Shown here piece by piece: positions 12,353 to 20,642 of a stretch of 21,581 bases of DNA. A model generated the notes under the pieces. That model ran no database searches, was not told the DNA's origin, and worked only from the letters and a program-made list of their open reading frames with translations. Made by a program: the position numbers and the translations under genes. Positions within the stretch are counted from its first letter, which is position 1. Each line of letters begins with the position of its first letter. The DNA is from an archaeon (GTDB lineage: Archaea; Aenigmatarchaeota; Aenigmatarchaeia; GW2011-AR5; GCA-2688965), in the NCBI GenBank assembly GCA_002688965.1, contig NZEE01000018.1:1-21581 (forward strand), given 5' to 3'.

Positions 12353-12372
12353 CTAAATTATGGTGATTGAAA

Positions 12373-12630
12373 ATGGTAAAGAAAAAAGATGAAATAAAGA
12401 TTGATGTTTTTAGTAATCATCTTGTGCCTAAGCATGAGGTAATAACTGAAAAAGAGAAAAGGGAACTTTTGAAAAAATATAATATATCTTCAAAACAACT
12501 TCCAAGCATATTGAAAAGCGATCCTACTGTTAAAGCACTTGGTGCAAAGCCTGGGGACGTTATCAGGATTACACGAAAAAATGATTTGATGGGCGATATA
12601 TTTTATTATCGGTCTGTATTATCAAAGTGA
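12373..12630 (+). CDS. rpoH: DNA-directed RNA polymerase subunit H (Rpb5 C-terminal type)
   Basis: The archaeal counterpart of the eukaryotic Rpb5 assembly domain. It sits at the jaw of RNA polymerase near downstream DNA and joins subunit A''. HLVPKHEVITEKEKRELLKK (residues 16-35), KQLPSILKSDP and GAKPGDVIRITRK with FYYRSV are the family signatures in order, and 85 aa is a usual length. The start is the ATG at 12373, six bases after a GGTGA ribosome-binding site (12362-12366); the TTG at 12367 is rejected. The gene begins 20 bases after tRNA-Lys, so its mRNA probably gets its 5' end from the stable-RNA transcript. Its TGA stop overlaps the ribosome-binding site of rpoB. Confidence 0.95.
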   Translation: MVKKKDEIKIDVFSNHLVPKHEVITEKEKRELLKKYNISSKQLPSILKSDPTVKALGAKPGDVIRITRKNDLMGDIFYYRSVLSK

Positions 12631-12635
12631 TTTTT

Positions 12636-15600
12636 ATGAATTTAAAATACGAAACAATGTTGTCAGCATTTGCAAAAGAGGTAGGTTTTGTTAATCATCA
12701 ATTACAATCCTTTAACAATTTTGTAAAGAACCGACTTCAAGAAATTATAGATGAAATTGGAGAGATAGAATTAGAAACACCTGAAACTGCTGAATTTAAA
12801 ATACGAATGGAAACTGTTAGAATTCCTAAACCATCTATCAAAGAAGCTGACGGCGCTAATAGAGAAATTACTCCTGCTGAAGCTCGTGTTAGAGATTTGA
12901 CATATGCTTCTCACATTTTTGTTGAAATGGTTCCTATTGTTAATGGTGTTGAACAGGATCCTCAAGAAATTAAAATTGGAGAACTTCCAGTAATGGTAAA
13001 GAGTGATCTTTGTATTCTAAAAGGAAAAACTAATGAAGAATTAATTGAATTAGGTGAAGACCCTTCAGATCCTGGTGGATATTTTATAGTAAATGGAACA
13101 GAGCGTGTTATAATTTTAGTTGAAGAAGTTCTTACAAACATGCCAGTTGTTGAAGTTAAAGGTGATACTGAAGTTGCAAGAATTAACAGTGAAAGAAAGG
13201 GATATGTTCAAAGACACATGATTGAAAGGAAAAAAGGACTTGTAACTATTTCATTTGCAAACTTGAAAAAACTTCCAGTTGTTGTTTTGTTGAGAGCTTT
13301 GGGATTGAGAACTGATAAAGATATAATTGAAACTGTAACAAAAAATGAACGTGAGATGGAAGAAGTTTATTTTAATCTATACGAATATGATGTTGAAACA
13401 ACTGCTCAAGCAAAAGATTTTATTGGTTCTAAACTTGGAATTTTCCACGATGAATATCGTGCTAAAAGAGTAGAAGATATTTTGAATAAATATTTGTTAC
13501 CTCATCTAGGTCAGGAAAAAGAAAATAGAATGGAAAAGGCTTTGTATTTAGCAAAAGTTGTTAAGAAAATTATTCATACTGGTGTAAATGGTTTAGATGG
13601 TCAGGATATAGATCATTATGCTAACAAAAGACTTAAACTAAATGGTGACTTCTTAGAAATATTGATGCGTTCTGTTTTATTAGGAAAATATGGTTTGATG
13701 TCAAGAATAGTTTATAGATATCAAAAACTTGCTAAGAAAGGAAAAATACCTACAATATCTTCTATAGTTGAGAGTGATTATCTTTCAAAAAGAATTATTT
13801 CTCATATGGCAACTGGACAGTGGGTTGGTGGACGTACTGGTGTTTGTCAGAGATTAGAAAGAAATAATTTTATTAGAGGATTAGCTCATTTACGAAATGT
13901 AGTTTCTCCTTTATCATCTGCTCAGGAACACTTTGAAGCAAGAGCTTTACATTCTACACAATGGGGAAGACTTTGCGCTGAACAAACACCTGAAGGTGTA
14001 AATATTGGATTAAGAAAATATTTAGCAACTATGGCAGTTATATCAGCGGAATCATCTGAATCTGATATCAAAGTAATCAAAGATATTGTAAAGAAAAAAG
14101 ATGACGGTAAGTATGCAGTGTTCTTAGATGGTGTTGTTTTGAAATCTGTGAACAGACCAGAATCACTTATTGAAGAAATAAAAAAGAAAAGAAGAATGGG
14201 ATTAATATCACCGTTTATAGGATTATCTAAAGTTGATTTGTTTGAAGAAGTTCATATTAATACTAACTCAGGAAGATTGCTTAGACCTGTTATTGTAGTT
14301 GATTCAGGAAAACCTTTGCTAACTGATAAGTATATTGAAAAATTAGATAAAGGAGAGATTGTTTGGAATGATCTTTTGAAACAAGGTGTAATAGAATATA
14401 TTGATGCTGAAGAAGAAGAAGATTTATTTGTTGCAATCAAAGAAGAAGATTTAACACCAGAACATACTCATTTAGAAATAAATCCTGCTGTTATTATTGG
14501 TGTTTCTGCTGCATTAGTTCCATTCCCAGAGCACGACAGAGGAGATCGTGTTAACTTTGGTGCTAAGATGAGTGGACAGTCTTTAGGACTTTATGCTACA
14601 AATTATCTTTCTAGAGCAGATACTCGAGCAAATATCTTAGTTTATCCTCAGATTCCTTTGGTTAACACAATAGTTGGAAAAGAAATTAAGATGGATGAGC
14701 ATCCACAAGGACAGAATGTTATTATTGCTATAATGAGTTACAAAGGATACAACATGGAAGATAGTGTAATATTAAATAAAGGAAGTATTGAAAGAGGGCT
14801 TGCAAGATCATTCTTCTTTAGAAGTTATGTTACTGAAGAACAGAAATATTGGGGAATTGAAAAAGATGAAATAAAAATTCCTGATAAGAGTGTTAATGGA
14901 TATAGAACAGAAGAAGCTTACATTAACTTAGCTGAAGACGGAATTATTAACAGAGAAACTGATGTATCAGCAGGTGATGTTTTAGTTGGAAAAATCAGTC
15001 CTTTACGTTTCTTTGGTCCAATGGAAAACTTTATGATGGAAACTGAGAATAGACGAGAAACTTCAGAAGTTATAAGACATGGTGAGCAGGGAGTTGTTGA
15101 TAATGTTATTGTTACACAGTCACAAGATGGAAATAAATTAGTAAAAGTTATTGTTAGAAGTAAAAGAGTTCCAAGTGTAGGTGATAAGTTTGCATCACGA
15201 CACGGACAGAAGGGTGTTATTGGTTTAATTGTTCCTGAAGAAGATATGCCTTTTACAGAAGAAGGAATAGTTCCTGATGTTATTGTAAATCCTCATGCTA
15301 TACCGAGCCGAATGACTGTGGGTCAATTATTAGAAATAATTGCTTCAAAGGTTTCTGCTGTGTCAGGAAGACCAGTAGATGCAACTATTTTCAATAGTAT
15401 GCCTGAAGAGGTTATGAGAAAAACTCTTAAAGAAATGGGGTATAGAGATGATGGAAAGGAAACTCTTTACCATGGTATTACTGGAGAACAATACGAATCA
15501 AGAATACTTTTAGGACCTATTTATTATCAAAAACTTCATCACATGTCTACTGATAAAATACAATCAAGAGCAAGAGGTCCTGTTACATTACTTACAAAAC

Positions 15601-15905
15601 AACCTACTGCAGGTAAAGCAAAACAGGGTGGTTTAAGATTAGGAGAGATGGAAAAGGATTGTTTAGTAGGACATGGTGCTGCATTGTTGCTTAAGGAAAG
15701 ATTCTCTTCAGATGCGTACACTGTACCTGTTTGCCAAAACTGTGGTTTAGTTGCTATTGAAGATTTTGCTAAGGGTAGAACATTCTGTCCTATTTGTAAG
15801 AAAAGTAAAGTTTCAACAGAGAAAATGTCTTATGCGTTCAAATTATTAATGGATGAAATGAAATGTTTGGGAATGTATCCAAAAATTAAAGTTAAGGATG
15901 AGTAA
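12636..15905 (+). CDS. rpoB: DNA-directed RNA polymerase subunit B (undivided)
   Basis: Second-largest RNA polymerase subunit, forming half of the active-site cleft. It is one continuous protein of 1089 aa, not split into B' and B'' as in many methanogens and haloarchaea. Signatures include the protrusion and lobe near the N-terminus, EARALHSTQWGRLC (fork region, about residues 434-447), YNMEDSVILNKGSIERG (about 704), GDKFASRHGQKGVIGL (about 849) and the C-terminal zinc site CQNC/CPIC (residues 1033 and 1051). The fork region differs from the usual consensus: CAEQTPEG replaces CPxETPEG. The start at ATG 12636 is five bases after GTGA; the GTG at 12627 is part of that site. It overlaps rpoA' by eight bases. 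Confidence 0.97.
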   Translation: MNLKYETMLSAFAKEVGFVNHQLQSFNNFVKNRLQEIIDEIGEIELETPETAEFKIRMETVRIPKPSIKEADGANREITPAEARVRDLTYASHIFVEMVPIVNGVEQDPQEIKIGELPVMVKSDLCILKGKTNEELIELGEDPSDPGGYFIVNGTERVIILVEEVLTNMPVVEVKGDTEVARINSERKGYVQRHMIERKKGLVTISFANLKKLPVVVLLRALGLRTDKDIIETVTKNEREMEEVYFNLYEYDVETTAQAKDFIGSKLGIFHDEYRAKRVEDILNKYLLPHLGQEKENRMEKALYLAKVVKKIIHTGVNGLDGQDIDHYANKRLKLNGDFLEILMRSVLLGKYGLMSRIVYRYQKLAKKGKIPTISSIVESDYLSKRIISHMATGQWVGGRTGVCQRLERNNFIRGLAHLRNVVSPLSSAQEHFEARALHSTQWGRLCAEQTPEGVNIGLRKYLATMAVISAESSESDIKVIKDIVKKKDDGKYAVFLDGVVLKSVNRPESLIEEIKKKRRMGLISPFIGLSKVDLFEEVHINTNSGRLLRPVIVVDSGKPLLTDKYIEKLDKGEIVWNDLLKQGVIEYIDAEEEEDLFVAIKEEDLTPEHTHLEINPAVIIGVSAALVPFPEHDRGDRVNFGAKMSGQSLGLYATNYLSRADTRANILVYPQIPLVNTIVGKEIKMDEHPQGQNVIIAIMSYKGYNMEDSVILNKGSIERGLARSFFFRSYVTEEQKYWGIEKDEIKIPDKSVNGYRTEEAYINLAEDGIINRETDVSAGDVLVGKISPLRFFGPMENFMMETENRRETSEVIRHGEQGVVDNVIVTQSQDGNKLVKVIVRSKRVPSVGDKFASRHGQKGVIGLIVPEEDMPFTEEGIVPDVIVNPHAIPSRMTVGQLLEIIASKVSAVSGRPVDATIFNSMPEEVMRKTLKEMGYRDDGKETLYHGITGEQYESRILLGPIYYQKLHHMSTDKIQSRARGPVTLLTKQPTAGKAKQGGLRLGEMEKDCLVGHGAALLLKERFSSDAYTVPVCQNCGLVAIEDFAKGRTFCPICKKSKVSTEKMSYAFKLLMDEMKCLGMYPKIKVKDE

Positions 15906-18417
15906 AATGATTGAATCAATAAATTTCGGATTTTTATCTCCGAAGATGATAAAGGAAATGGCAGCTGTTAAGATAGATAAACCTGAGTTGTATGACCCTG
16001 ATGGATATCCTATAGATGGTGGACTAGCTGATTTACACTTAGGTGTTATTGATCCTGGATTAAGATGTAGAGTATGTGCAGGAGCAATAGGACAATGTCT
16101 TGGTCACTTTGGTTATCTTGAATTAACTAAACCTGTTGTTCATCCGTTGTATGGAAAACATATTTTCATGATGCTTAAATCAACATGTAGTAAATGTGGA
16201 AAAATATTGTCAGATAAGGTTGATGCTTCAAATCATATGTCTTTGACACTTGCATACAAGACTACAAAAGCAAAATGTTCTGCATGCGGTGAAAAACAAA
16301 AAACATTGAAATTCCAGAAACCTACTTCTTATAGGGAAGGTCATGAAGAGCTTACCAGTGAAGAAGTTCGAAGAAGATTGGAAATGATAACAGATGATGA
16401 TGCTAAATTATTTGGAATTAAAGGTGGAAGACCTGAATGGTATGTTTTAACTATACTTCCAGTTCCTCCAGTAACTGTTCGTCCTTCAATTACATTAGAA
16501 ACTGGTTCACGAAGTGAGGACGATTTAACTCATAAGTTAGTGGATGTTGTTCGTATTAATGAAAGATTGAGGAAAAACTTAGAATTAGGCGCACCTGAAT
16601 TTATTATTAGAGATATATGGGAACTTTTACAATATCATGTTTCTACTTTAATGGATAATGAAATATCAACACTTCCTCCTGCAAGACATAGAAGTGGACG
16701 TTCATTGAAAACTATTGTACAGAGATTAGGAAAGAAAGAAGGTAGATTTAGATCTAACCTAACTGGTAAGAGAGTAAATTTCTCTTCAAGAGCAGTTATC
16801 TCTCCAGATCCAAAACTTTCAATAAATGAAGTTGGTATACCGTTTTATGTTGCAAAAGATCTTACAATTCCTATAGGAGTTACAAAAAATAACTTAGATG
16901 AACTGAAAAAGCTTGTGTTAAATGGTTCTGATGTTCATCCTGGGGCAAATTATGTTGTAAGATCTGATGGTGTGAAGAAAAAAATTACTGAAGAAAATAA
17001 AGAAGATATAATTAAAGAACTTACAGGCGGTTATGTAATAGAAAGACATTTACAAGACGGTGATATTGCTTTGTTTAATAGACAACCATCTCTGCACAGA
17101 ATGTCTATCATGGCTCACAGAATTAAAGTCTTAGAAGGAAAAACATTTAGAATGAATTTATGTGTTACTGTTCCGTACAATGCGGACTTTGACGGTGATG
17201 AAATGAATCTACATATTCCTCAGACTGAAGAAGCTCAGACTGAAGCAGAAATGCTTATGCTTGTAGAAAAACATATACGGTCTCCAAGATATGGTCTTCC
17301 TATTATTTCATGTAAGGATGATCACATTACAGGATGTTATTTGCTTACAAAGAAAGATTCAAAGTTTTCAAAAAGGGAAGCAACTGAACTTTTGATGGCT
17401 GTTGATATGCATGATAAAATCGATGAAATAAAAGGAACTGTAACAGGAAAAGAATTATTTTCATTGTTACTTCCAAAAGATTTCAATATAAAATTCAAGT
17501 CAGCAACATGTATAGGTTGTAGTAAATGTGAAAAAGAAGGATGTCCTTATGATTCTTATGTTGTAATAGAAAATGGTGTTTTGAAAAAAGGAATAATTGA
17601 TGAAAACTCATTAGGTGAAATGAAAGGAAAAATTATTGATAAATTAGATACTCTTTATGATTCATCTGTTGTTAGAAAGTTCTTTGATAGTGTTGCTTTA
17701 CTTGCAATAGAAATATTAACAAGAAAAGGATTTAGTATTTCAATAGATGATATGGATATAGATCCTCAACATTTGAAAAAGATAGAATCTATAAAAGATA
17801 AATACTTTGAAAGATCTCAAGAAACTTTGGCAGCATTTGCAAAAGGAAAGATTCCTTTGATACCAGGAATGTCTAAAGAAGAAACACTTGAAACTATGAT
17901 GCAGGAAATTGGAAGTGGAATAATTAATGAAACTGGAACAATTGTTAGAAATAATATTCCTTTCAACTCTGCGGTTATCATGGCTCGTACTGGTGCTAAA
18001 GGAAGTTTTGTGAATTTATCACAGATTATTTCCGCTGTAGGTCAAGAGTCTTTAGAAGGTAAAAGAATACATAGAGGATATAATGATAGAACTCTTTCGC
18101 ACTTTAAGATTAATGATTTAGGTTTAGCAGCATCTGGATTTGTACGATCAGGATATAAAAAAGGATTACGTCCAATAGAATTTTTCTTTGATGCTATGAA
18201 TTCTAGAGAAAACCTGATGGATAAATCACTGCATACTAGACATAGTGGTTACATGGAGAGAAGACTTGTTAATGCTATGCAAGATCTTCACGTTGATAAT
18301 GATATGACTGTACGGGATGGAAGTGGAAATATAGTTCAATTCCGTGTAGCTGAAGATGGATTTAATCCAATGAAAGTACATAGTGGAAAATTAGATGTTG
18401 AATGGTTATTAGGTTAA
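15898..18417 (+). CDS. rpoA1: DNA-directed RNA polymerase subunit A'
   Basis: N-terminal part of the largest RNA polymerase subunit, carrying the catalytic Mg ions. Seen are the clamp zinc site [16 protein letters not shown], a second CSKC/CSAC zinc pair (about residues 98-127), [20 protein letters not shown] (about 282), [12 protein letters not shown] (428-439, with the three Mg-binding Asp at 430, 432 and 434) and the bridge helix near residues 773-795. The bridge helix is unusual: HTRHSGY (residues 779-785) instead of the near-universal xTAxxGY. At 839 aa it is slightly short for archaeal A'. The start is at 15898 (overlapping rpoB) or, better placed after GGATGAG, at ATG 15907. Split from A'' at the usual archaeal point. 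Confidence 0.97.
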   Translation: MSKMIESINFGFLSPKMIKEMAAVKIDKPELYDPDGYPIDGGLADLHLGVIDPGLRCRVCAGAIGQCLGHFGYLELTKPVVHPLYGKHIFMMLKSTCSKCGKILSDKVDASNHMSLTLAYKTTKAKCSACGEKQKTLKFQKPTSYREGHEELTSEEVRRRLEMITDDDAKLFGIKGGRPEWYVLTILPVPPVTVRPSITLETGSRSEDDLTHKLVDVVRINERLRKNLELGAPEFIIRDIWELLQYHVSTLMDNEISTLPPARHRSGRSLKTIVQRLGKKEGRFRSNLTGKRVNFSSRAVISPDPKLSINEVGIPFYVAKDLTIPIGVTKNNLDELKKLVLNGSDVHPGANYVVRSDGVKKKITEENKEDIIKELTGGYVIERHLQDGDIALFNRQPSLHRMSIMAHRIKVLEGKTFRMNLCVTVPYNADFDGDEMNLHIPQTEEAQTEAEMLMLVEKHIRSPRYGLPIISCKDDHITGCYLLTKKDSKFSKREATELLMAVDMHDKIDEIKGTVTGKELFSLLLPKDFNIKFKSATCIGCSKCEKEGCPYDSYVVIENGVLKKGIIDENSLGEMKGKIIDKLDTLYDSSVVRKFFDSVALLAIEILTRKGFSISIDDMDIDPQHLKKIESIKDKYFERSQETLAAFAKGKIPLIPGMSKEETLETMMQEIGSGIINETGTIVRNNIPFNSAVIMARTGAKGSFVNLSQIISAVGQESLEGKRIHRGYNDRTLSHFKINDLGLAASGFVRSGYKKGLRPIEFFFDAMNSRENLMDKSLHTRHSGYMERRLVNAMQDLHVDNDMTVRDGSGNIVQFRVAEDGFNPMKVHSGKLDVEWLLG

Positions 18418-18430
18418 GGAGATTTTGAAA

Positions 18431-19558
18431 ATGGAAGATAAAAAAGAAATGAAATTGCCGGAAGGGGTTATTCAGCAGTTTGACGAATATTGTAAAAAAA
18501 GAAACTTGACAGGTAAAGAAAAAGAGAAAAAACTTGATTTTTTGACGAAATTAATTGAAACAATGAAATATGAGCCTGGTGAAGCAGTTGGAGTTATTGC
18601 TGCTCAGAGTATATCAGAACCAGCTACACAGATGACTATGCGTTCTTATACTCTTGCTAGTCAGAGCGATAGAATGAGTAAAGTTACTCAGGGTCTTCCT
18701 AGATTAATTGAAATATTTGATACTAGAAAAACATTTGAAAAAACTATGATGATATATCTTCTTGATAAATATAATAGTAAAGAAGGTGCTTCTAAGATAG
18801 CATCAATGATACAGAACGCAAATGTATTGAATTTAGTTGATAATGACAGTATAAATCTTGTTACTATGCAAATAGAATTAACATTTTCAAACAAGAGTGA
18901 TAGAGACATGGTTAAAGAAGTTCTTACAAAATATATCAAGAATTCTGTAATTTCTCTTAAAGATGATAAAGTTATAATCAAACCTGATGATGATGGTATA
19001 GAGAACTTGCGAAAGGTTCTGAAGAAAGTATTAGCATATCATGTTTCTGGTGTAAAAGATATACATAGTGTAATTGTTATTAAGGATGGTGAAGACTGGG
19101 TTATACAAACTAGTGGTTCAAACCTAAAAGGAGTTCTTGAGCTTGATGGTGTTGATGTTGAAAGAACATATTGTAATGATCCTCATCAAGTTGCAGAAGT
19201 TTTGGGAATAGAAGCTGCAAGAAATTTGATTATTAATGAAAGTAAGAAAACTTTGGGTGAACAAGGACTTGAGATTGACTCAAGACATCTTGTGATTCTT
19301 GCTGATATAATGACTGTTAATGGTTTACCAAGAGCTATTGGAAGATATGGTGTATCAGGACAAAAAAACAGTGTATTAGCAAGAGCTAACTTTGAAGAAA
19401 CTAAGAAGCATTTGGTTAATGCAACATTTTTAGGTGAAAAAGACATGCTTCGAAGTGTAGTTGAAAATATTATGATTGGTCAGGTTGCTCCTTTTGGAAC
19501 AGGTTTAGTTGATCTTAGTGTTGATATGGATAAATTAAAGGAGAATTTGAAAAAATAA
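18431..19558 (+). CDS. rpoA2: DNA-directed RNA polymerase subunit A'' with a non-canonical trigger loop
   Basis: C-terminal part of the largest subunit, 375 aa. [20 protein letters not shown] (residues 53-70), [27 protein letters not shown] and [20 protein letters not shown] are the family signatures in order. The trigger loop reads RSYTLAS (residues 71-77) where the near-universal form is RTFHxAG, so the catalytic His is Thr74; two residues are inserted before VTQGLPR, and the Gly of SIGEPGTQ are Ser and Ala. The start is ATG 18431 after GGAGA (18418-18422); the TTG at 18425 is not preferred. The gene is 13 bases after rpoA'. Confidence 0.95.
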   Translation: MEDKKEMKLPEGVIQQFDEYCKKRNLTGKEKEKKLDFLTKLIETMKYEPGEAVGVIAAQSISEPATQMTMRSYTLASQSDRMSKVTQGLPRLIEIFDTRKTFEKTMMIYLLDKYNSKEGASKIASMIQNANVLNLVDNDSINLVTMQIELTFSNKSDRDMVKEVLTKYIKNSVISLKDDKVIIKPDDDGIENLRKVLKKVLAYHVSGVKDIHSVIVIKDGEDWVIQTSGSNLKGVLELDGVDVERTYCNDPHQVAEVLGIEAARNLIINESKKTLGEQGLEIDSRHLVILADIMTVNGLPRAIGRYGVSGQKNSVLARANFEETKKHLVNATFLGEKDMLRSVVENIMIGQVAPFGTGLVDLSVDMDKLKENLKK

Positions 19559-19568
19559 GGTGAATTAA

Positions 19569-19784
19569 ATGGAATATATAATTGGAATAAAATCAATTTT
19601 GAAAAATGTAAAAGATGGTAAGATATCTAAAATAGTTGTTGCTTCAAACTGTCCTCAAGAGCTTATTGACAGGGTTCTTTCAGTATCAAAAGTTGAAATA
19701 GAAAAATTTGAAGATAACCAAAGAAAATTAGGTACTAGCATTGGAAAACCATTTCCAGTTGCTATGATAGGTTATCTTAAGTAG
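19569..19784 (+). CDS. rpl30e: Ribosomal protein eL30-like (L7Ae/L30e family), short form
   Basis: RNA-binding protein of the L7Ae/L30e family, in its usual archaeal place between rpoA'' and nusA. KISKIVVASNCPQELIDRVL (residues 18-37), EKFEDNQRKLGTSIGKPFPV and the C-terminal hydrophobic strand match the family. At 71 aa it is shorter than the usual roughly 100 aa: the N-terminal helix and the C-terminal tail are trimmed. GGTGA five bases before the ATG fixes the start. It probably binds a kink-turn or kink-turn-like element in the large subunit. Confidence 0.88.
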   Translation: MEYIIGIKSILKNVKDGKISKIVVASNCPQELIDRVLSVSKVEIEKFEDNQRKLGTSIGKPFPVAMIGYLK

Positions 19785-19797
19785 AGTGTGTTTTATA

Positions 19798-20202
19798 ATG
19801 AATTTGAAATTAAGCATGGAAGATTTGGAAAAAATAAATTTTTTCAATAACTTAACCAGAAGCGGAGTTATAGATTGTGTAGATGATGAAGATGAGATAT
19901 ATTTTATAGTTCCAAAAGGAAAATACGGTCTTGCAGTTGGCAAGAACGGTGCAAAAATCAAAAACGCTGAAAATAGATTTAAAAAGACTATTAGGCTGTT
20001 TGAGTTTGCAGATAATGTACGGGAATTTGCAAAAAACATGGTTCCTGATGCAGTTAATATTCGTGTTAATGATGATGTCGTGATAATTGAGGTAAAAACT
20101 AAGGATAGAGCTAAGGTTATTGGGCGTTCAGGCAAGAATATTGACATTATTAAAAGGTTTTTGAACAGACATTTTGGTGTAAAAGACGTAAAAGTAAGGT
20201 GA
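19798..20202 (+). CDS. nusA: Transcription factor NusA, archaeal two-KH form
   Basis: Archaeal NusA keeps only the two KH domains of the bacterial protein. Both GxxG loops are present: GLAVGKNGAKIKNAE (KH1, about residues 46-60) and AKVIGRSGKNIDIIKRFL (KH2, about residues 106-123). At 134 aa it has the normal length. It binds RNA and is thought to act in elongation or termination. The start is ATG 19798; the GTG at 19786 only adds a leader that overlaps the region after the L30e stop. Its stop TGA is part of the GGTGA site of uS12. Confidence 0.93.
   Translation: MNLKLSMEDLEKINFFNNLTRSGVIDCVDDEDEIYFIVPKGKYGLAVGKNGAKIKNAENRFKKTIRLFEFADNVREFAKNMVPDAVNIRVNDDVVIIEVKTKDRAKVIGRSGKNIDIIKRFLNRHFGVKDVKVR
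20198..20202 (+). promoter_or_regulatory. Ribosome-binding site that points to an ATT start for uS12
   Basis: GGTGA, matching the archaeal 16S tail. Five bases after it is ATT (20208). rpoB and the L30e gene have the same site and the same five-base gap before ATG. Confidence 0.55.
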
Positions 20203-20633
20203 TTTGTATTTCAGGTGAATTTGCGATTAGAAAAATGAAAAAGAATAAGAAAAGACAATTATGGAAAAAGGCGAAATATCGTCAGAAAATACTGCGTGTA
20301 AGGGAGAAGTTAGATCCGTTACAAGGTTCTCCTCAAGCATCTGGTATTGTCTTAGAAAAACGAGCACTTGGACAAAAGCAGCCTCACTCAGGTCTTATCA
20401 AATGTGTGCGTGTTAGATTGATTAAAAATAATAAAGAAGTAACAGCATTTGTTCCAAGAACCGGTGCTATAAAACAAGTTTCTGAGCATGATAAGGTTCT
20501 CATTGAAGGTCTTGGCGGAAGTCAAGGTGGACCTACAGGAAGCATTCCTGGTGTTAAATATCGTGTTTCAAAGGTTAATGGTATTGCTTTAGAAGAATTA
20601 AGGACAGGTAGAAAACAAAAACCTGCTCGTTAA
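20199..20633 (+). CDS. rps12: Small ribosomal subunit protein uS12 with altered decoding loops
   Basis: Small-subunit protein at the decoding centre. GEFAIRKM, KLDPLQGSPQASGIVLEK, IKCVRVRLIKNNKEVTAFVP and LGGSQGGPTGSIPGVKY align with archaeal uS12. Two loops that are nearly invariant in all life are changed. PNSA is PHSG (residues 62-65, from the GTG count), followed by LIK instead of the usual IRK or LRK. The Asp before IPGV, methylthiolated in many bacteria, is Ser115. No ATG lies before the conserved region: the start is either GTG 20199 (144 aa, overlapping nusA by four bases) or ATT 20208 behind GGTGA (141 aa). Confidence 0.93.
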   Translation: MICISGEFAIRKMKKNKKRQLWKKAKYRQKILRVREKLDPLQGSPQASGIVLEKRALGQKQPHSGLIKCVRVRLIKNNKEVTAFVPRTGAIKQVSEHDKVLIEGLGGSQGGPTGSIPGVKYRVSKVNGIALEELRTGRKQKPAR

Positions 20634-20642
20634 GGTGATTAG

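Noticed and set aside
12636..15905. Split RpoB (B' and B'') or an intein in the RNA polymerase genes
   Set aside because: The frame is continuous with all family motifs in order, and no splicing-domain motifs are visible in B, A' or A''.
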